A DNA stretch of 8,375 nucleotides from Spirochaetaceae bacterium. GTDB taxonomy: Bacteria > Spirochaetota > Spirochaetia > PWKH01. The number at the start of each line of letters is the position of its first letter. The stretch's first letter is position 1. Both the position numbers and the translations under genes were made by a program. Below are positions 6,456 to 8,375 of the stretch, piece by piece. The stretch is from positions 1 through 8,375 of the forward strand of contig PWNW01000156.1 of assembly GCA_003557605.1 (NCBI GenBank). Reading direction: 5' to 3'. The notes beneath the pieces were generated by a model. It was given only the letters and a program-made list of their open reading frames with translations, made no database searches and was not told the DNA's origin.

Positions 6456-7562
6456 ATGATAGAAGCACTCCTGATAAGTGTACTGATCGTAACCAGCGTA
6501 GCGGTATTTCTCGCTCTACTGATGGTGATTGCCGATGCAACTATTGCAAACTACGGGGATGTGAACATTAACGTCAATGACGGTTCAAAGGACCTGACGG
6601 TCAAAGGGGGACAACCGCTGCTCAAAGCGCTTAACTCCGAAGGAATCTTCATCCCCTCCGCCTGCGGAGGCAGAGGTTCCTGCGGACTGTGCAAGGTCCA
6701 GGTGGTCAAAGGCGGAGGTCAGCTGCTTCCCACAGAACTTCCCTGGCTTTCAGAAGAGGAGAGGAAAGACAATGTGAGACTTTCCTGCCAGTTCAAGGTC
6801 AAGGAAGATATTGAGATAAAAATTCCTGAAGAGCTGTTTCTGGTTAAGGAATTCAAGACCAGGGTGGCAGCCATTCGCGACCTCACCTATGACATTAAGG
6901 AGGTGACCCTGGAGCTGATTGATCCGCCTGAGATCAATGCAGCGGCAGGCCAGTTCATCCAGTTTCAAGTGCCGGAATATGAGCTGACTGATGAAGAGGT
7001 GTATCGCGCGTACTCCATGTCCTCAGCCCCCAGCGATAATAAGCATGTCGAGCTTGAGATTCGCCTGGTCCCTAACGGCATATGCACCACCTATGTGCAT
7101 AAGTTTCTCAAAGAGGGAGATCTTGTCACCATAAACGGCCCCTATGGTGATTTCTATCTGAGAGATACTCAACGTGAAATCATCTTTGTTGCCGGAGGAT
7201 CCGGTATGGCCCCGATCAAGGCTATCCTCCTTGATATGGAGGAAAAGAAGATATCAAGGAAGATCCGGTACTTCTTCGGGGCTCGTTCCACCCGTGACCT
7301 CTTCCTTGTCGATGAGATGAAGAGACTCGAGAATGCTCTTCCGGACTTTACCTTTATTCCAGCACTGAGCGCTCCGGAGGAGGGTGAAGCGTGGAACGGC
7401 GAGACCGGCCTGATCACTGAGGTGATGGACCGCATGCTTGAGCATGTTGAGGAGACAGAGGCATATCTCTGCGGCAGTCCCGGTATGATAGATGCCTGCA
7501 TTAAGGTCCTCGAGGATAAGGGAGTTCCGGAGGAACGAATCTTTTATGATAAGTTTGCATAA
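6456..7562 (+). CDS. nqrF: NqrF-type NADH-oxidising subunit (2Fe-2S ferredoxin plus FAD/NAD domains)
   Basis: Entry point for NADH electrons on the cytoplasmic face, 368 aa. Domains in order: an N-terminal membrane helix (about 3-27); a plant-type 2Fe-2S ferredoxin domain with ligands C70, C76, C79 (SACGGRGSCGLCK) and C111 (RLSCQ); an FAD domain with R184-A-Y-S and GPYGDF (228-233); and an NAD domain with AGGSGMAPI (246-254), FFGARS and LCGSPGM (338-344). It ends in YDKFA. It is about 40 residues shorter than the Vibrio enzyme. The ferredoxin cysteines fall at the same residue numbers I recall for Vibrio, so the shortening is inside the FAD domain, just before RAYS and near residues 206-210. 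It starts 9 nt after nqrE, with GGGGG upstream. RnfB and RnfC are absent, so NADH rather than ferredoxin is the inferred partner. Confidence 0.93.
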   Translation: MIEALLISVLIVTSVAVFLALLMVIADATIANYGDVNINVNDGSKDLTVKGGQPLLKALNSEGIFIPSACGGRGSCGLCKVQVVKGGGQLLPTELPWLSEEERKDNVRLSCQFKVKEDIEIKIPEELFLVKEFKTRVAAIRDLTYDIKEVTLELIDPPEINAAAGQFIQFQVPEYELTDEEVYRAYSMSSAPSDNKHVELEIRLVPNGICTTYVHKFLKEGDLVTINGPYGDFYLRDTQREIIFVAGGSGMAPIKAILLDMEEKKISRKIRYFFGARSTRDLFLVDEMKRLENALPDFTFIPALSAPEEGEAWNGETGLITEVMDRMLEHVEETEAYLCGSPGMIDACIKVLEDKGVPEERIFYDKFA

Positions 7563-7577
7563 CGGGGGGAGACGCAC

Positions 7578-8045
7578 ATGAAGCAGTCACCGCAGCTTCA
7601 GCATATTCAGGAGCAGATGAAACCTGGAGTTATCACATTGGACGGGTTTCTGGGAACCGATGACAGGAATCTGATAGATATCTTAATCGAAGATGACGGT
7701 ACGGTGCGACGTCTTGGAAGGACCCATCGGGCTGTTTCCAATAAGATGCAGCATCTCCGTGACGCCGGGTACAAAGGCCTAGGTGAATTTATTACGGTTG
7801 ACGGACATTTTGAGGTACGGGTTGATTCCGTGAGGGGAAAACTTCCTTCCCCCTTCGGCGGGCCCCACCTGTATCAGAAGATAAATACCATTGTACGCAA
7901 TACCAAACTGAACACGGAGATCGTCTTCACTGATATGCATATTCATTTTATCAGGGACCATGGGTTTTATGAGGGCAAAGGATCACTGTTTCGACTTGAA
8001 CCAGAGGACCTGATTACGATTCTTGAAGTGCCCAGAGAAGCATGA
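7578..8045 (+). CDS. Unrecognised conserved-looking cytoplasmic protein in the redox operon
   Basis: I do not recognise this 155-aa protein. It has no signal peptide, no membrane helix and no cysteine, so it is probably soluble, cytoplasmic and not itself an Fe-S carrier. It is rich in charged residues and has several histidines, among them RLGRTHR (45-51), GGPHLYQ (94-100) and DMHIHFIRDHGF (119-130). Alternating hydrophobic stretches (FITVDGHFEVRVDSV, TEIVFTDMHIHFI, DLITILEV) suggest a small beta-rich fold. The start is supported by GGGGGGAGA, about 7 nt upstream of the ATG. It lies 15 nt after nqrF and overlaps the next gene by 4 nt, so it is co-transcribed with the pump. A role in assembly, flavin delivery or regulation of the complex is possible, but nothing in the sequence decides between these. 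Confidence 0.85.
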   Translation: MKQSPQLQHIQEQMKPGVITLDGFLGTDDRNLIDILIEDDGTVRRLGRTHRAVSNKMQHLRDAGYKGLGEFITVDGHFEVRVDSVRGKLPSPFGGPHLYQKINTIVRNTKLNTEIVFTDMHIHFIRDHGFYEGKGSLFRLEPEDLITILEVPREA

Positions 8046-8375
8046 TGAAGCGTCGCCGAATTATACTCATTCTGCTTATCTGCCTGGTCATAATCATGGC
8101 TGCCCTATCCATGCGGTTATGGTCCATGCAGCGGAATATTTCAGAGGATTTCTCACAGCTGACGCATATTGATCCGCGTCAACTCTCTGACGGGCGCTAT
8201 GAGGGCTCATACAGCGAGTTCCTTGTTTCCGTACGTCTGGAGGTCCTCATAGAGAACGGAATGATCACAGCGGTGAACATTCTGGAGCAGAGCAGCGGCC
8301 CAGGGTATGATGCGGCGGAAACCGCAGAAGTGATTGTCAGGAGGCAGACCCCCTTGGTAGATTCAGTCTCCGGAG
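8042..8375 (+). CDS. Membrane-anchored FMN-binding-domain protein, N-terminal part (cut by window end)
   Basis: The frame stays open to the right edge (111 codons), starting MMKRRR; the ATG at 8045 is an alternative start in the same frame. Basic residues precede a hydrophobic helix (about 7-23) that is not followed by a clear cleavage site, so it is likely a membrane anchor with the rest outside the cytoplasm. From residue 50, DGRYEGSY, then VRLEVLIENGMITAVNILEQ and GYDAAETAEVIV match the small FMN-binding domain (FMN_bind) also found in RnfG and in flavinylated extracytoplasmic proteins. The last visible residues, D107-S-V-S-G111, are the start of the DxxSGAT flavinylation motif, whose modified threonine or serine would lie just past the edge. 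The start codon overlaps the preceding stop (ATGA). It is likely an extra flavin electron carrier working with the pump. Confidence 0.82.
   Translation, partial: MMKRRRIILILLICLVIIMAALSMRLWSMQRNISEDFSQLTHIDPRQLSDGRYEGSYSEFLVSVRLEVLIENGMITAVNILEQSSGPGYDAAETAEVIVRRQTPLVDSVSG

Noticed and set aside
8042..8110. Lipoprotein signal at C14 of the last gene
   Set aside because: The residue before the cysteine is Ile, not Gly/Ala/Ser, and the hydrophobic stretch continues past it, so a plain membrane anchor fits better.

Overview
The window looks like a chromosomal segment of an anaerobic or fermentative bacterium, most likely a spirochaete (Spirochaeta/Treponema-like). That is inferred from gene content and protein flavour only: a clostridial-type glutamate dehydrogenase, a B12-dependent class II ribonucleotide reductase, and a compact Rnf/NQR-type sodium-pump operon whose first gene is RnfD-like. 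Base composition is near balanced and similar throughout. All genes are on the + strand, and there is no sign of a mobile element, CRISPR array, tRNA or rRNA.

Layout. (1) Bases 2-874 hold the C-terminal two thirds of a glutamate dehydrogenase, closed by a strong intrinsic terminator (901-933). (2) Bases 931-1164 are a regulatory region for nrdJ: two NrdR-box-like sites, a good sigma-70-type promoter, and a leader of about 125 nt that can fold. (3) nrdJ (1165-3645) is a complete class II RNR with all catalytic cysteines. (4) From 3697 to the right edge runs a tightly packed operon: rnfD-like, rnfG-like, nqrD, nqrE, nqrF, an unrecognised 155-aa cytoplasmic protein, and the start of a membrane-anchored FMN-binding protein cut by the window edge inside its flavinylation motif.

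How the genes work together. The five redox genes encode a membrane complex that takes electrons from NADH (NqrF: FAD plus 2Fe-2S), passes them through the NqrD/NqrE intramembrane Fe-S cluster to covalently bound FMNs on the RnfG- and RnfD-like subunits, and probably pumps Na+. The set is a hybrid. It has the NADH-oxidising NqrF of NQR, but no NqrA and no N-terminal NqrB extension (the quinone-side parts), and none of the RnfB/RnfC ferredoxin module. Several subunits carry both Rnf-like and NQR-like sequence features. With a second FMN-binding protein in the same operon, the final electron acceptor may not be the usual membrane quinone. This is the most interesting point in the window.

Comparisons to reference proteins (Vibrio cholerae NQR, E. 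coli/Vibrio Rnf, Clostridium symbiosum GDH, thermophile NrdJ) are from memory, not from alignments.
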